The notes beneath the pieces were generated by a model that searched no databases, was not told the origin of the DNA, and saw only the letters and a program-made list of their open reading frames with translations. Positions 11,098-21,401 of a stretch of 64,000 nt of DNA are shown here, in pieces. The stretch lies in contig NC_067207.1 in the NCBI RefSeq assembly GCF_026262505.1, forward strand, positions 19,312,082 to 19,376,081. The letters run 5' to 3'. A program made the position numbers and the translations under genes. How positions within the stretch are numbered: the first letter of the stretch is position 1; the number at the start of each line of letters is the position of its first letter. The DNA comes from Trichomonas vaginalis G3 (taxonomy: Eukaryota > Parabasalia > Trichomonadida > Trichomonadidae).

Positions 11098-11307
11098 TTA
11101 GCAAATAAACTTCAAAGAAATGTTGTGGTCGTCAAATATTTTTATGACGTCTGGGAAACTATACTTTAAGTTCAACGTTTCACCTCCTTTCATAACGTAT
11201 ATCTTGTCAATGACATTATATGAAACACCACAGCAACTAATGTCGGGTTCTATTTCTTTGATGTTTATATCGTCTGCCTCTGTCAAAAGTTTCAATAGTT
11301 CTTTCAA
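11098..11307 (-). CDS. Unknown 69-residue protein of element 1
   Basis: A short frame starts MKELLKLLTEADDINIKEIE and lies 6 bases before the frame at 10861-11091. It contains a CC pair (DISCCGVSYN) and ends KFIC. It could be the N-terminal gene of a two-gene pair. Function is unknown. Confidence 0.45.
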   Translation of the reverse strand: MKELLKLLTEADDINIKEIEPDISCCGVSYNVIDKIYVMKGGETLNLKYSFPDVIKIFDDHNISLKFIC

Positions 11308-11341
11308 ACTTCATGAGGTGCAATGACATATGAGTTCACTT

Positions 11342-11677
11342 TTACAGGGTTGTTTCGACCAAGTTTAACATTATACTTAAAGCTTGACAAATCTTCTCCT
11401 GAGTTTGAAGTTTGTCTTTCAGTTGTTGGTAGTCGTTTCGAATATCTGCAACAGAACTTAAGTCTCTGCTAACTTCAGGATATGTTGGTTGTTCTTTTAC
11501 AGGAACAATTGTTATACCATCTTCGTCTTCGTATGGTTTCCCCACTTCAACATCTCTGTCTTTGACATTGACAATAACACTTTGACTGTTTGTTTGAGTT
11601 GGTGAATTTAACTTCACATCTGCCACCGCCATTAAACCTTTTGAAACACTTACGCTTCTATTTTTCGGAAATGACAT
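11342..11677 (-). CDS. Unknown 111-residue protein with C-terminal coiled coil
   Basis: The preferred start is MSFPKNRSVSVSKGLM at 11677, which lies 19 bases from the divergent plus-strand gene. Upstream in-frame codons look non-coding. The protein has a Val/Asp-rich middle (VIVNVKDRDVEVGKPYEDED) and a short C-terminal coiled coil (DYQQLKDKLQTQEKI). No enzyme motif is visible. A structural or scaffold role would fit its place next to the capsid gene, but this is inference. Confidence 0.5.
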   Translation of the reverse strand: MSFPKNRSVSVSKGLMAVADVKLNSPTQTNSQSVIVNVKDRDVEVGKPYEDEDGITIVPVKEQPTYPEVSRDLSSVADIRNDYQQLKDKLQTQEKICQALSIMLNLVETTL

Positions 11678-11695
11678 TTTACTTAGAATAAAAAG

Positions 11696-11941
11696 ATGGA
11701 CGTATTCGAGTATCTCTTCGAATTGAAGCAGAACAAAGTTTACACACACAAACAATACAAATACATTGACAGAATAGTTCTTTATACAAACAATGGAAAA
11801 TGTTATAGAATAGCAGTCTTTGCTGAACCTAAATATTTTCATAAAGCAAAGAAAGTTGGTATAACCGAGATGGTGAAAGTTCTTGAAGCAGACAAAAATA
11901 TAACTTCAAAACTGACGATATTTCTAAAGGAAAGTTTATAA
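11696..11941 (+). CDS. Unknown 81-residue plus-strand protein of element 1
   Basis: This whole-looking frame starts MDVFEYLFELKQNKVYTHK and encodes a basic, aromatic-rich small protein. It is one of the few plus-strand genes in the right half, divergent from 11342-11677, and its 3' end faces the capsid gene. No family was recognised. Confidence 0.5.
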   Translation: MDVFEYLFELKQNKVYTHKQYKYIDRIVLYTNNGKCYRIAVFAEPKYFHKAKKVGITEMVKVLEADKNITSKLTIFLKESL

Positions 11942-11996
11942 TACAATATTATGTCAAAACTGGCGTACTGTCAATATTTGACGGAGAGAAGTCAGT

Positions 11997-13612
11997 TCAA
12001 GAACAACTTACTGACCTGCTGCCAAAATCTGCTCGATGGAAGCTGTCGTTACCAATCTGAGGAGCCCCAGCAGGTTTCATCGAACGAATCTTCAAAAGAG
12101 CATCTTCCGTGAAAAGTGCTATTGGTTTTGTAAACTTCTTTGCTCTCAGTTCATCTGGACCGTCTCTGTCACCAGTATATTGTATTTGTACTGTACCAAC
12201 AGTTGAAATACCACCCATAAAGTCTTCTGAGTCAGCAAATGGAATGCCAAGCCAAAAGTTTGAACGGTCTCCATTTGTATATTGAGTTTTTTGACCTCCT
12301 GTATGAGTCCATACTTTCACATATGGCATAATAGAACTTTGCATTTCAGGGTTAATGGTTGTTGTGAAGTTGTTGTTAAAGTTCATAGCATCTAATGTCA
12401 AGTTGTATGACCTCATATCCTCAACTGTAGAATATTCTTCTCTTGGATAATATTTGCCATCTATGTTTATATGATATTTAATACCAGGGTTGTAGAAACA
12501 AGAATAGTCATTTATAGTTCGTCTGAACAGTACAAACATAGTATCTGCATGTTTCATTGCAGTTGTTAAAGCAATATCTGTTCTTGCACCTGGGTCAGCA
12601 CTTTGGTTTCCAACTTCACCTGCAAAGTCTTTGACAGATATTTGGTGTATAGGGAACATAAGTGGAACTGCAATATATTTGGCAGCTAAAGCATTTGAAA
12701 TATCTGGGTCCAACATATAGACTGCAAGTCTGCTTTCTATTCTCTTGCATTCAAACTTTTCGCATGTGAACTTAACTGGGTCCCAAGCAGTTCCAGCAGC
12801 ATTGAAATAATAGTTTACTTCAGTGTTGAGTTTGAGAAACCAAAGTCTAAGTCAACTTTGTCTTTGCAAAAGTCGGCGAATGACGTTTGATTTGTTCCCT
12901 TTACGTCTGTAATAGTGAATGGGTCTTGTGTTGGTGCAATGACTAAGTTATTTTTGCTTGGAGTAAGTTCGATAGAAATTTTTCCTGCCCAGTTTGGCAA
13001 GTATCTTAAAAACCTGAAGATGAGGAAAGATGACAAAGGAACTCTAAGTTTCAGTTTTACTTTGGTTACTGCTGCTGCAGTTTGTCCAGAAAGGTTAACA
13101 TAAACTCCTGGAACGTTAGGGTCAAGTCTTCTTATTTTCTCAATATTTGCATACTGGTCTGTTTGTTCTCTAGCTTGTGGTTGTACTGAGTTTCTCAAAG
13201 CGAACCATTCATAGTTTGCCCATGTTACTGTTTGAACTAAGTCAGAGTTAGAATATATCTTATATCCCATGAAAACTTCTGGAGCATATTGGTATCCGAC
13301 ATAGAAAATTCCATTGCAACCTTTCTTGTCAGACAACTTGGCAGAAGGTTTTATTTCAATGTCTTGTTCCACGTATAAGAATGAGTTGTCAATAGAAATA
13401 ATATGAAACCTGTCGCAAGCAATATCTACTGTTGTTGAAGAACCTTCTCCAAACTCACCTACGTTTCCATAAGAAACAGCAGTTGTATATTCGTAAGTTC
13501 CAGGAACTATTTCTGACCTTCTAATGGCATTGTCGCATTCGTTATACCATTCGGAAACATTTCCGTTCATGGCATCCAAAACTGTTGGCGTTATATTCTG
13601 AGCGGCGTACAT
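11997..13612 (-). pseudogene. Candidate major capsid protein (double jelly-roll) of element 1
   Basis: The minus strand encodes about 540 codons of beta-rich sequence. It starts MYAAQNITPTVLDAMNGNVS, has a central PLSSFLIFRFLRYLPNW...ISIEL segment like the conserved inter-strand region of Polinton and virophage capsids, and a later part with NNNFTTTINPEMQSSIMPYV and TNGDRSNFWLGIPF. Length, beta content, lack of enzyme motifs and position beside the ATPase/helicase cluster support a capsid protein. Structure prediction of the separate parts would be the real test. The gene is broken. Confidence 0.55.
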
Positions 13613-13689
13613 TTCATATGGGTAAAAATATAGAATAGTTGGATTTATGTGTCATAATAGAACCCACTCGTACCAAGCTTTACTTTCTT

Positions 13690-15150
13690 CCTGACTGAGT
13701 TTTTAACTCTTCTTTTTCCTTCATTGCCACTACTTTCACTAGATGAAGTTACTTCTTCACTATTTCACTTTGTTCTACTCTTCTCTTCTTCTTTGGTGTC
13801 GCTTTTGGTAACTTGCCCTCTGCTTCAAGTTGTTGCATCTTTGCCTCATGTTCACCTAGTATGTTGTAAATTTCCCATGTCCTTTTTGCCTTTGGGCTCT
13901 GGTCGCCCATCTCAGGTAACCTATATCCTAGAAAGATTTTGTCATAGTTTGTATTTGAGTCTTCGCGTATTGTTTGCATGACTCTTTCCTGAGTTTCCGG
14001 TTCAAGCTCTTCAAACAGAGCTTGTCCATATGGAATATGCTCGTTTCCAAATATATGTTTTTGTAGCCATTCTGGTTTTCTTTCCATGTTACCAATAATA
14101 TCTTTTGTGAATGGGAAAGCTTTTACCCAATGTTTCAGTCTTGCGTCATTTATTTCTGTAGTTGGTTTTATTTTGTCAAGGAACATGTTTTTCAATACTA
14201 ACATTTCATTTGGTACTGTCCATTTGAGTTTTCTTAAATATTCATCCCTTCTCAGTTCATTGTCTGCAAAGTAAGTTTTTATGACATTTTGTAAACTTTC
14301 GTTTGCAAGGTCATGTACAATAGGTTCTCTCCTTCTATCTCCCTAACTTTCTTTCTAAACTCTTCACCAAATATACCATCTCTATGGTTCTGTGTAGTTC
14401 TTTGAGATAAATGTTCTAGAACGTCAGGTGTTATATTTCCATCAGCCATGTTCATTTCATACTGGTCCAAAATATCTGCATGTTTCATATCTTTCAATGG
14501 CATTAAAGCCGCGCTGAAAATACCAGCTATATCTGGTTCACCATTCACTTCCATTGCGTCTACAACTTCTTGGAATTGTGGTTGTAAGTTTATGAACCAC
14601 CTATCCGGATTAGCTTTATGACCCCATCTCATTGTAGTTCCATAGTCTGCAGAAACAAAAGTAGGTTTGTTTCCATATTGGTTAGGTTCTGAATGAACTT
14701 TAAACAATGTTTCATTTCTATATGTTTTGTGAAATTTAACCTTTTATTTTCACCGAGTTCAGCCAAAGATTGAACGTTATATGGTCGTAAGTAAAAAGGA
14801 TTGTTGTATTTGCGTACACTTTCTTTCAGTTCTTCCATTCTATGCTGAATATTTTCATCTGATGTTGGAGTCTTTTGTATGTCGGCGAACATTTTTCGAT
14901 ATTCTTCTACTATGTCAGCGAATTTTTCTTAGACTCTTGGAAAGATTCCATATTCTCCGCATACTCTTGTTGAGGGTCAAGATTTTTCGGCTGTTCCAAA
15001 TCTTCATCTAGTTCTGTGAAGTTAGTTTCCAAAGGAGGACTTGTTCGTTTCCTTCAGGCTCTTCTAGCTGTTGTTGCTGAACTATTTCTTCCATGTCTGG
15101 TTGTATCTGAACTTCTTCCTGTGGAGTTTCTTGTACCTCATCTGCTGGCA
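13690..15150 (-). pseudogene. Unknown virion-like gene block upstream of the capsid candidate
   Basis: The block encodes unrecognised proteins on the same strand as the capsid candidate. Segments include MFADIQKTPTSDENIQHRMEE, FINLQPQFQEVVDAMEVNGE and a Lys/Arg-rich ending PKATPKKKRRVEQSEIVKK, plus an acidic Gln/Glu-rich stretch near 14930-15150. The basic tail suggests nucleic-acid binding or a nuclear signal. It is broken. A scaffold, protease or terminal protein role cannot be distinguished from sequence alone. Confidence 0.45.
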
Positions 15151-15189
15151 TTTCATATATTCCGAGACCGTTTTTAACAAGTTCCCTAT

Positions 15190-15890
15190 TTAACCATCCG
15201 CATTCATAACCCTTTCTTCTTTCGTTCCGTCTCTATTTTTTACGCGTTTCATGAAGATAGTTGAATTATCATTTATCTCTGACACCAAATATCTCGGAGT
15301 AAATTCATCCATGTCATTTGGATGATATGCTATTAAATCATATCCCTTAGCGAGCTTGTATTTTCCAGGTTTGAAATTATATCCCATTTGGTGCTGAACC
15401 ATAAAGCTAAATAGGTTCGGGTCAGTATTTCCTTCCTTGAACTTTCTAATAGCTTCTTTATATCTGTCACTAAAGTCAAGAGTATCTGGGTAACCATAGT
15501 CTTCCTTAAGCATTTTTAAGAATTCTTGGTTTCCTTGTTCTCTACTTCTTTTATGTCCTTGCTCTGTTGTGTGCAGTGTTTTGAACTGTTGGTTGTGGTG
15601 CAGTGTTTTGAACTGTTGGTTGTGGTGCAGTGTTTTGAACTGTGGTTGTGGTGCAGTGTTTTGAACTGTTGGTTGTGGTGCAGTGTTTTGAACTGTTGGT
15701 TGTGGTGCAGTGTTTTGAACTGTTGGTTGTTGTGTTGGTTGTTGTGTTGGTTTTGGTGCATGCCTGTGTCTGTGTCCATGTGACGATGTAAATGTTTTAG
15801 GTAGTCCTGGTGCAGGTGCTTCTCTTGGAGGGTTTGGTGGTATATAAGTTCCACCAGCTGGCACATATGTTCCATCTGCAGCATAATGTC
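15190..15890 (-). CDS. Pro/Thr/Gln-rich protein with nonapeptide repeats
   Basis: The minus-strand frame has an N-terminal Pro-rich segment (GGTYIPPNPPREAPAPGLPK), a His-rich patch (SSHGHRHRHAPKP), then 27-bp repeats (15560-15740) encoding TVQNTAPQP about five to six times. After these comes a folded-looking C-terminal half with DLIAYHPNDMDEFTPRYLV. Two frames read the repeat region, so the repeat count has slipped or the gene is broken. The pattern of a disordered linker before a globular domain fits a fibre or minor virion protein, which is speculative. Confidence 0.5.
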
Positions 15891-15987
15891 CTACCTGACT
15901 TTTCGTTTTAAGAAAGCATTTACTAGGTCTGTTTTGGTCTGTTGTAACTCTTTTTCTTGACTTTCCACAACAGTTGCTCTAACGGCG

Positions 15988-16437
15988 TCATAGGCACTTT
16001 GAACTGCCTGTCTCGTTGCTGCATCTGTTATTTTCGTCATATTTTGTGCTACTTCTCTTAACTTTGTCGAAACCTTCAGACTTCAGTTTCTTTCCAGATG
16101 AGAAGTCGTTCACTAGTTTCACCTTACTATGAAGAGCTTCGAAGGCGTTCTTAAAGTCAGCATTCATTAAAGCTTCATTTGAACTGTCTTCATCCGCTTG
16201 TATTTTTGTCCTTATTGACCCTATAAGTTGGGCTGCTTTAGCGTTGGCTTGGGCATCTAACCAGTCATTATTAGCTTTTATATATTCTGCGCTTTTCATT
16301 GCCTTTTGCATGGCTGCGTCGTTATTTTTACTTTCTTGTGCTAAGTTTTCATACTGTACGGTTTGGTTTTGCAACTGTAAAAGTTTTTCTGCCTTTACAT
16401 TTGCTTCAACTTCTTTTTTATACTCATCGCTATCCAT
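15988..16437 (-). CDS. Coiled-coil protein of element 1
   Basis: The frame starts MDSDEYKKEVEANVKAEKLL and is predicted almost wholly alpha-helical, with heptad-like spacing through QNQTVQYENLAQESKNND and AKAAQLIGSIRTKIQADED. It has no Pro in the helical part. It sits between the repeat-rich protein and the basic Gln-rich protein on the same strand. A structural or scaffold role is plausible. The 3' end seems to change frame near the neighbouring gene. Confidence 0.5.
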   Translation of the reverse strand: MDSDEYKKEVEANVKAEKLLQLQNQTVQYENLAQESKNNDAAMQKAMKSAEYIKANNDWLDAQANAKAAQLIGSIRTKIQADEDSSNEALMNADFKNAFEALHSKVKLVNDFSSGKKLKSEGFDKVKRSSTKYDENNRCSNETGSSKCL

Positions 16438-16460
16438 ATATGTCTTCAGGGCTTTTTGTT

Positions 16461-17012
16461 TTATTCTTCATCTTTCAGTACTTTATATTGAGTAGTATGG
16501 TTTTTCAAATTTATAACATCTTGTTCCATTTTTGCTACTTCTGCTGCTTTTTCTGACACTTTTTTCGCATATTCCTCTGTACTTAGTTCTTTCAGTTGTT
16601 CTTCTTTCTTCTTTTTCTCTACGTTTAACTCATTGAGTTTCTTTGTGTGTCTGTCATATTCTAGTTTCTTTTCGTTTTCACTTATTTGTTTCTGTATGTC
16701 TATGTTTGACTTTTTGACATCTGTTATTTGATTTTTGAGTGAACTCAAATTCATTTGACTTTGAGGGTTATAAGCTGTTCCGTCTGCAGCTCCACCATAG
16801 CCTGCCATTTTCGCTAAAAGTGCCGCTCTTAAACCTCCACTCTGTGCACCAATAACTCGGTTTAAAAGCATAGGGTTGCTTGACATTTGTTGCAACATAG
16901 TGGGGTCATTCATCATTTGTTGTTGCAACTGTTGTTGTGGTGTCAGTTTTACTATTGGATGTTTCAATGCTCCCTTCCTCTTACGTATATTCTTACGTAG
17001 CTTACGTGGCAT
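16461..17012 (-). CDS. Basic N-terminal, Gln/Met-rich and coiled-coil protein
   Basis: The protein starts MPRKLRKNIRKRKGALKHP, a strongly basic tail like those of core DNA-binding proteins. A Gln/Met-rich segment (QQQLQQQMMNDPTMLQQM) and a small Ala/Gly-rich patch follow, then a long coiled coil to the C-terminus (KKKEEQLKELSTEEYAKK). It is the first gene inside the subterminal block on the minus strand. A virion core or scaffold role is possible; no family was recognised. Confidence 0.55.
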   Translation of the reverse strand: MPRKLRKNIRKRKGALKHPIVKLTPQQQLQQQMMNDPTMLQQMSSNPMLLNRVIGAQSGGLRAALLAKMAGYGGAADGTAYNPQSQMNLSSLKNQITDVKKSNIDIQKQISENEKKLEYDRHTKKLNELNVEKKKKEEQLKELSTEEYAKKVSEKAAEVAKMEQDVINLKNHTTQYKVLKDEE

Positions 17013-17138
17013 TTTAAGTGAAGTTAAAAAGCGGTTTTTGACAGATGTTTATATGACACTTTTTGTTCAGCACAAAAAACTACTCGGTCAAAGTGTTGTC
17101 AGTTTTGTAAAATAACCGTCCTATCTCATTTTAAGGGG

Positions 17139-17228
17139 AAAAGGCTTCTCAAAGTATACTTCCTTGGAACGCCCGTAACTTTTCCTGTAGCGACGATAGA
17201 CCCTTACTTGTCCGGACAAAGTTATACT
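17139..17228. repeat. Subterminal block shared with element 2
   Basis: These 90 bases match, in reverse complement and with about one mismatch, the block at 61552-61640 just inside the element 2 terminus. The core includes TTTGTCCGGACAAG and ATCGTCGCTACAGG. In element 2 it begins about 50 bases from the tip, while here it lies about 1.7 kb from the tip, with a 442-codon gene in between. Confidence 0.9.
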
Positions 17229-17482
17229 ATTTTGAGTGCTCTACAAAAAAGTCAACGCGACGACTCTCAAAAACCGTTGTGTAAAAAGTTTTACCGTTGG
17301 ACAAAAAAGTATATATAGAAAACAAAAAACGTTTATAGTTCATTCAATATTTGAGATGGAACGGTTTGCCAACGGTAACTATTAAATAAAATAAAAAAAT
17401 AGAGGGGGTCTCCGTTGGTAAAAACCGTTTATTTTAAACTTTTCTATGAGTTGTCCGAAAAAAAAACAGTTCATTTTTCATA

Positions 17483-18811
17483 ATGGAAGGAAGAAAAAGT
17501 GTCGCAAACAATTCGTCGACTACCTCTGCAGTTAAAGTTCCTACAACTTATGTCTCACCATTCTCAAAACCCTTACGACCTCCTATAATACCAAAGCAAC
17601 TTCCTCATACAATTGCAAACAAATTGTTGGACAATTCAAGACAATCTACTCAAGAAAATACCATACAAACAAACGAAACAACAGATACAGTTGTACCAGA
17701 CACAACAGGACAAGTTTTACAGTCTTCTCCAATTGCAAACAAATTGTTGGACAATTCAAGACAATCTACTCAAGAAAATACCATACAAACAAACGAAACA
17801 ACAGATACAGTTGTACCAGACACAACAGGACAAGTTTTACAGTCTTCTCCAATTGCAAACCAATTGTCCAACAATTCAAGACAATCTACTCAAGAAAATA
17901 CCATACAAACAAACGAAACAACAGAGGAACAACCAAGCGCGTCATCGATGACGACAAGGTCCCAGATGAGATACCTCGCGTTCGCGAAGCAATTTCAATC
18001 AGGAGATACAGAAAATACAGAAGAAAACACTACCATACCTGAACGTGTTCGCAGGCAATATGCTAAAAAAAGACTTCAACTCCTTGAAAAACTCAAAAAC
18101 CAATGGGGAATTCAAGACGACACCGATTATTCGGAAGTGTTTCAGTCTGTTATGGATAGTTTGCAACCAGTTGAAAATGAAGTTAAAGACCCAGGTGTTC
18201 TCGTGGACTTGTTTGTTCAATACTTGCCTGTTACAGCAAACCTAATTGCACTACAAGCCATCGACCAATTTATTAGACTTTTCCCCAAAAATATGCAAAC
18301 TTATTTGCGAAATGTGAAAATTGCTGAGTATGTCAGCATATATCCCAATACCTACAACTATCTCGAAGAATTGGATGAGTATGGGCAAAGGTCCTTTTAC
18401 GTATACTTTTTTACCAAACCAGGACAGTCAAAACGGTTATATTGTATACAACCTTTACCAGAATTTCAAGACAATTTCCATGTCATATCCACTATAGCGT
18501 TAGATACACCAGAAAGAGTTCCCTACGGTAGCAAAGTTAGTATTTCAAGCTTCCCGAAAGCTACCAAAGGACATCCTATAAAATTGGCAGAATTCACTAA
18601 TTCAAATTGCCAATTCAAACAGGATGTTGAGTTTGTATTCTTACACGATACCACATTCATAATACAGACACCTCCAGATGGACTCTACAAAGTATTTATA
18701 GCTGGACACGTAGCACCAGATGACGAAGAAGAAGTCGAGGAAATTATATCTTCGGATAATGAAGAGGAACAAACATTTGAAGATGTTAAAGACTCAGATT
18801 ATACTGAGTAA
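17483..18811 (+). CDS. 442-residue repeat protein next to the element 1 terminus
   Basis: The frame is intact and opposite in strand to its neighbours. The N-terminal half is disordered, with 2.6 copies of a 120-bp (40-residue) repeat at about 17611-17925 encoding NSRQSTQENTIQTNETTDTV-type sequence. The first two copies are almost identical, which suggests recent duplication. The C-terminal half from about residue 180 looks globular (QWGIQDDTDYSEVFQSVMDS, later PGQSKRLYCIQPLPEFQDN), and it ends in an acidic tail (DDEEEVEEIISSDNEEEQ). It has no signal peptide or membrane segment. The gene lies in extra DNA absent from the element 2 terminus. Function is unknown. Confidence 0.65.
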   Translation: MEGRKSVANNSSTTSAVKVPTTYVSPFSKPLRPPIIPKQLPHTIANKLLDNSRQSTQENTIQTNETTDTVVPDTTGQVLQSSPIANKLLDNSRQSTQENTIQTNETTDTVVPDTTGQVLQSSPIANQLSNNSRQSTQENTIQTNETTEEQPSASSMTTRSQMRYLAFAKQFQSGDTENTEENTTIPERVRRQYAKKRLQLLEKLKNQWGIQDDTDYSEVFQSVMDSLQPVENEVKDPGVLVDLFVQYLPVTANLIALQAIDQFIRLFPKNMQTYLRNVKIAEYVSIYPNTYNYLEELDEYGQRSFYVYFFTKPGQSKRLYCIQPLPEFQDNFHVISTIALDTPERVPYGSKVSISSFPKATKGHPIKLAEFTNSNCQFKQDVEFVFLHDTTFIIQTPPDGLYKVFIAGHVAPDDEEEVEEIISSDNEEEQTFEDVKDSDYTE

Positions 18812-18904
18812 AAAACTATTTAAGATTAAAAAATTTTATTTTATTTAAATATCTTTCTTTTTCATCGGAGTCTTGGGGTCAGTCCTCCTCTAGGTTTTTT
18901 AGGG

Positions 18905-18958
18905 GCTAGAAGGGGCGCAGCCCCTGGAAGCCCCACTACCTTTTTTTTTTTTTTTTTT
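18905..18958. repeat. Right terminus of element 1
   Basis: The end reads outward through a small hairpin (GGGGC-GCA-GCCCC, 18912-18924), GGAAGCCCCACTACC and a run of 18 T. In reverse complement it matches the left end of element 2 (poly-A, then AGGCAGTGGGGCTTCCAGG and a differently sequenced hairpin). The host side begins at about 18959. A target duplication cannot be checked because the other end is outside the window. Confidence 0.8.
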
Positions 18959-18991
18959 AATATATGTATCAATTATAAAAGTAGGGTTGCT

Positions 18992-19023
18992 AATTTGGAT
19001 GATCTTTTTGGATCATCCAAATT
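18992..19023. repeat. 13-bp inverted repeat
   Basis: The arms AATTTGGATGATC and GATCATCCAAATT are perfect and separated by 6 bases. A further direct copy of the right arm with one added base follows at about 19039-19052. It starts 34 bases outside the element 1 terminus. Confidence 0.85.
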
Positions 19024-19209
19024 CAAAAAAACCCAAAGATCATCCTAAATTCGAGTTTTGGATTTTTCAATTTTTTTTTTGAAAGAAAAGAGCTTTTAAA
19101 ACAGATATAAATATCAAGCAAACCATTATTATTATTAATGAGGAGCATATATTTGATAAGATATCATAACTTAAAGTCATTTTTCCGATATCAAATTTTC
19201 TCAGATCTG

Positions 19210-19274
19210 TGTTTTGGATTCTTTCGCTTTGGGAGGGCGCGAAGCGCCCTCCCAAAGCGAAAGAATCCAAAACA
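19210..19274. repeat. Perfect 31-bp inverted repeat with 3-base loop
   Basis: Positions 19210-19240 and 19244-19274 are exact reverse complements around GAA. The inner 20 bases are GC-rich (CGCTTTGGGAGGGCGC), unlike the surrounding AT-rich DNA. It would form a very stable hairpin or cruciform. The GC-rich centre recalls terminal hairpins of the neighbouring element (GGGGCTGCGCCCC), but the sequences are not the same. Confidence 0.95.
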
Positions 19275-19331
19275 ACACAATTTTAAATTTTGAGATCGAA
19301 ATCTCTAATTTTTTCCATATAAAAATAGACA

Positions 19332-19370
19332 GTACCAACTTTGCGGATCTTCAATCCGCAAAGTTTGTAC
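19332..19370. repeat. 17-bp inverted repeat
   Basis: The arms at 19332-19348 and 19354-19370 pair at 16 of 17 positions (inner arm AACTTTGCGGAT) around the loop CTTCA. It is the third strong hairpin within 380 bases and lies just before the beta-helix pseudogene. Confidence 0.9.
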
Positions 19371-19413
19371 CTAAAGCGTTATAGACTAACCCATGAATGG
19401 AAAATGACATTTT

Positions 19414-21125
19414 TTGCCATGTAAACATTTGAAAATAAGAAAATATTATTATCTTTCAATTCTGTGCATTTTCAGTTCTTTCATTAATATAGTTCGATAC
19501 ACATCTTTGTATAATTCAAGTATCGAACGGAAAATGAACATTAAGTTGTTAGAAAATTCTATTTTTTCTGAAAAAATAAATCAAAAAGTTTCTTGGAATA
19601 CATTATTAATAAGAAACAGATTTATGTGTTTAAAATCCATTTATCCGTATGATATTTGGGAACAATATTACGGAAAAATTAATTCATATACAGAAATCAA
19701 TGAAAGCCAAATTATTTCTAATATTCAAGGAAATATCATAGTTTATAATGCATTATTTAACGGAAAATACAATAATTCCATTATTTACTTGAAAGGAAAC
19801 GATGAAACAAAATTTCTTATTTCAAATTCTATCTTTGATATTTCAGAAAATACTCGTGGGTTTGGTTATATTATTAAGCAGGAAGATGGTTCATGCGTTC
19901 AACATCAAATATGTGTCAAAAATTCTATTTCAATTAATTATTTTGCCACTCAATCATATATTGTAGCATCAAATTCACCTGAGCATATCAATTTTTTAAT
20001 TGATTCAACTATTTCGGTCCCGAATGGAAATAGTATTTATTATAGTTACGGTAATATTTGTGTGGATAAAACAAATATTTCTAACTTATTTCAATTTGAA
20101 CAATTAATACACATGATGTGCTATTTCCAATTATCTCAGCCAAACTCAAACGTTTCATTTTCCACTCTTAAGAACAATACTGGAAATTTACATTCTTATT
20201 TATATCATTATAATTTTAAAGGAACTCTACATCACCTTATTATTGATTCAAATATGGCAAGGTTCTCAATAATTGTTTTGAGTGATTCTAATTTAACTAT
20301 TAAAGATTGCAACATCATAAACAATCGAGTTCAAATTGTTATCTTGCCCCAAATGCAGAAACTGCATACAACAATGCAGCTTTTAAAATAGAATCAACTC
20401 GAAACAGTTCGTTGGATTTCGATAATTTGCTTTTTGGATGCGAAAGATGTGATGGCCATCCATTCTATTTAAATAAAGTGATAATCAAATGCATTTCTAT
20501 TCAAAATGAAAACTTTCCAATAATAGAACATGATGAAAAAATACATGCAATAATTTCAATTATGCCATCAATTGGGCCATTTTCTGTCAAAATTGAATCA
20601 TGGATTGATAATAATAGACAACTGAATTCAGCCAATCAAATTAAAACAACACAAATACATGTAGGTGATCGAAATATTACTTTTGAACATGATTTAAGTA
20701 AATCCGAAAAGTATGGTCCCCAAACATTACATGTAAAATTAAGTTCAGGGAATAATGAATCAAATATTTTTGACATTAATTTCATACGTAGGAAAAAAGT
20801 AATAATAACAGTAACTGATATTTTTCCTTCACAAAACAAATTGGCAATAGTTGGAACAACTGATGAATCGTTAGATAATTGTCATATTCAATTATCATTC
20901 GATAATTCAACATTCACAAAGAAAGTTCCAATTTTCTCGAATTCATTTGATTTTGTTTCTGATATTCCACAAGATGCTCGTTTGAAAATTAATCCTGTTC
21001 GAATTCAAGTTATAAATCAAAAAGGAAGAGTCATCGGAGAAACATACAAATCAATTAATACTGAAAACAAAGTATCTATCTTGACAAACGATTGTAACCT
21101 TGTTTATCTTCTTCGACGCAGATAA
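19414..21125 (+). pseudogene. Beta-helix-like surface protein gene, frameshifted
   Basis: Two long frames overlap at 20307-20391 and together look like one gene of about 560 codons. The first part has short repetitive Asn/Ile/Ser-rich strands (NIQGNIIVYNALF, ISNSIFDISENTRGF, LTIKDCNIINNR) like the right-handed beta-helix proteins abundant in trichomonads. The second part continues with FDNLLFGCERC and ends with strand-rich Ig-like segments (KVIITVTDIFPSQNKLAIVG). A single frameshift near 20320-20340 separates them. No ATG opens the first frame; the first in-frame Met is near 19534. There is no intron consensus at the junction. It is most likely a pseudogene; a sequence error is the alternative. 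Confidence 0.6.
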
Positions 21126-21401
21126 TAAATAATATCAGCAATACATTTTTGTTGTATAAGTCAAATAATTATTATAATTATTGAATTATACAAAGCAATG
21201 TGTATTATTAGTGAATTAACGTTTCCTATCATTTGATAAACACAAATCGTTTGAAAATGACTCTTTAACATGGCTAATTCTCGAAAGTATGTATAACATC
21301 TTATTATATAACGTAAAACGTAGTTTTTTAATCTTAAACATCCTGAGAAAATGTATTTTTATATATCAAATTCAAATTTATAAAAATATTGATATTTTTT
21401 G

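Noticed and set aside
15526-15783. Cys/Leu/Trp-rich plus-strand frame
   Set aside because: Shadow of the 27-bp repeats in the minus-strand Pro/Thr/Gln-rich gene.
20307-20391. Intron joining the two frames of the beta-helix gene
   Set aside because: No trichomonad intron consensus (GTAYGT start, ACTAAC-type branch with ACACAG end) is present; a simple frameshift explains it. The same holds for the junction at 52543-52615.
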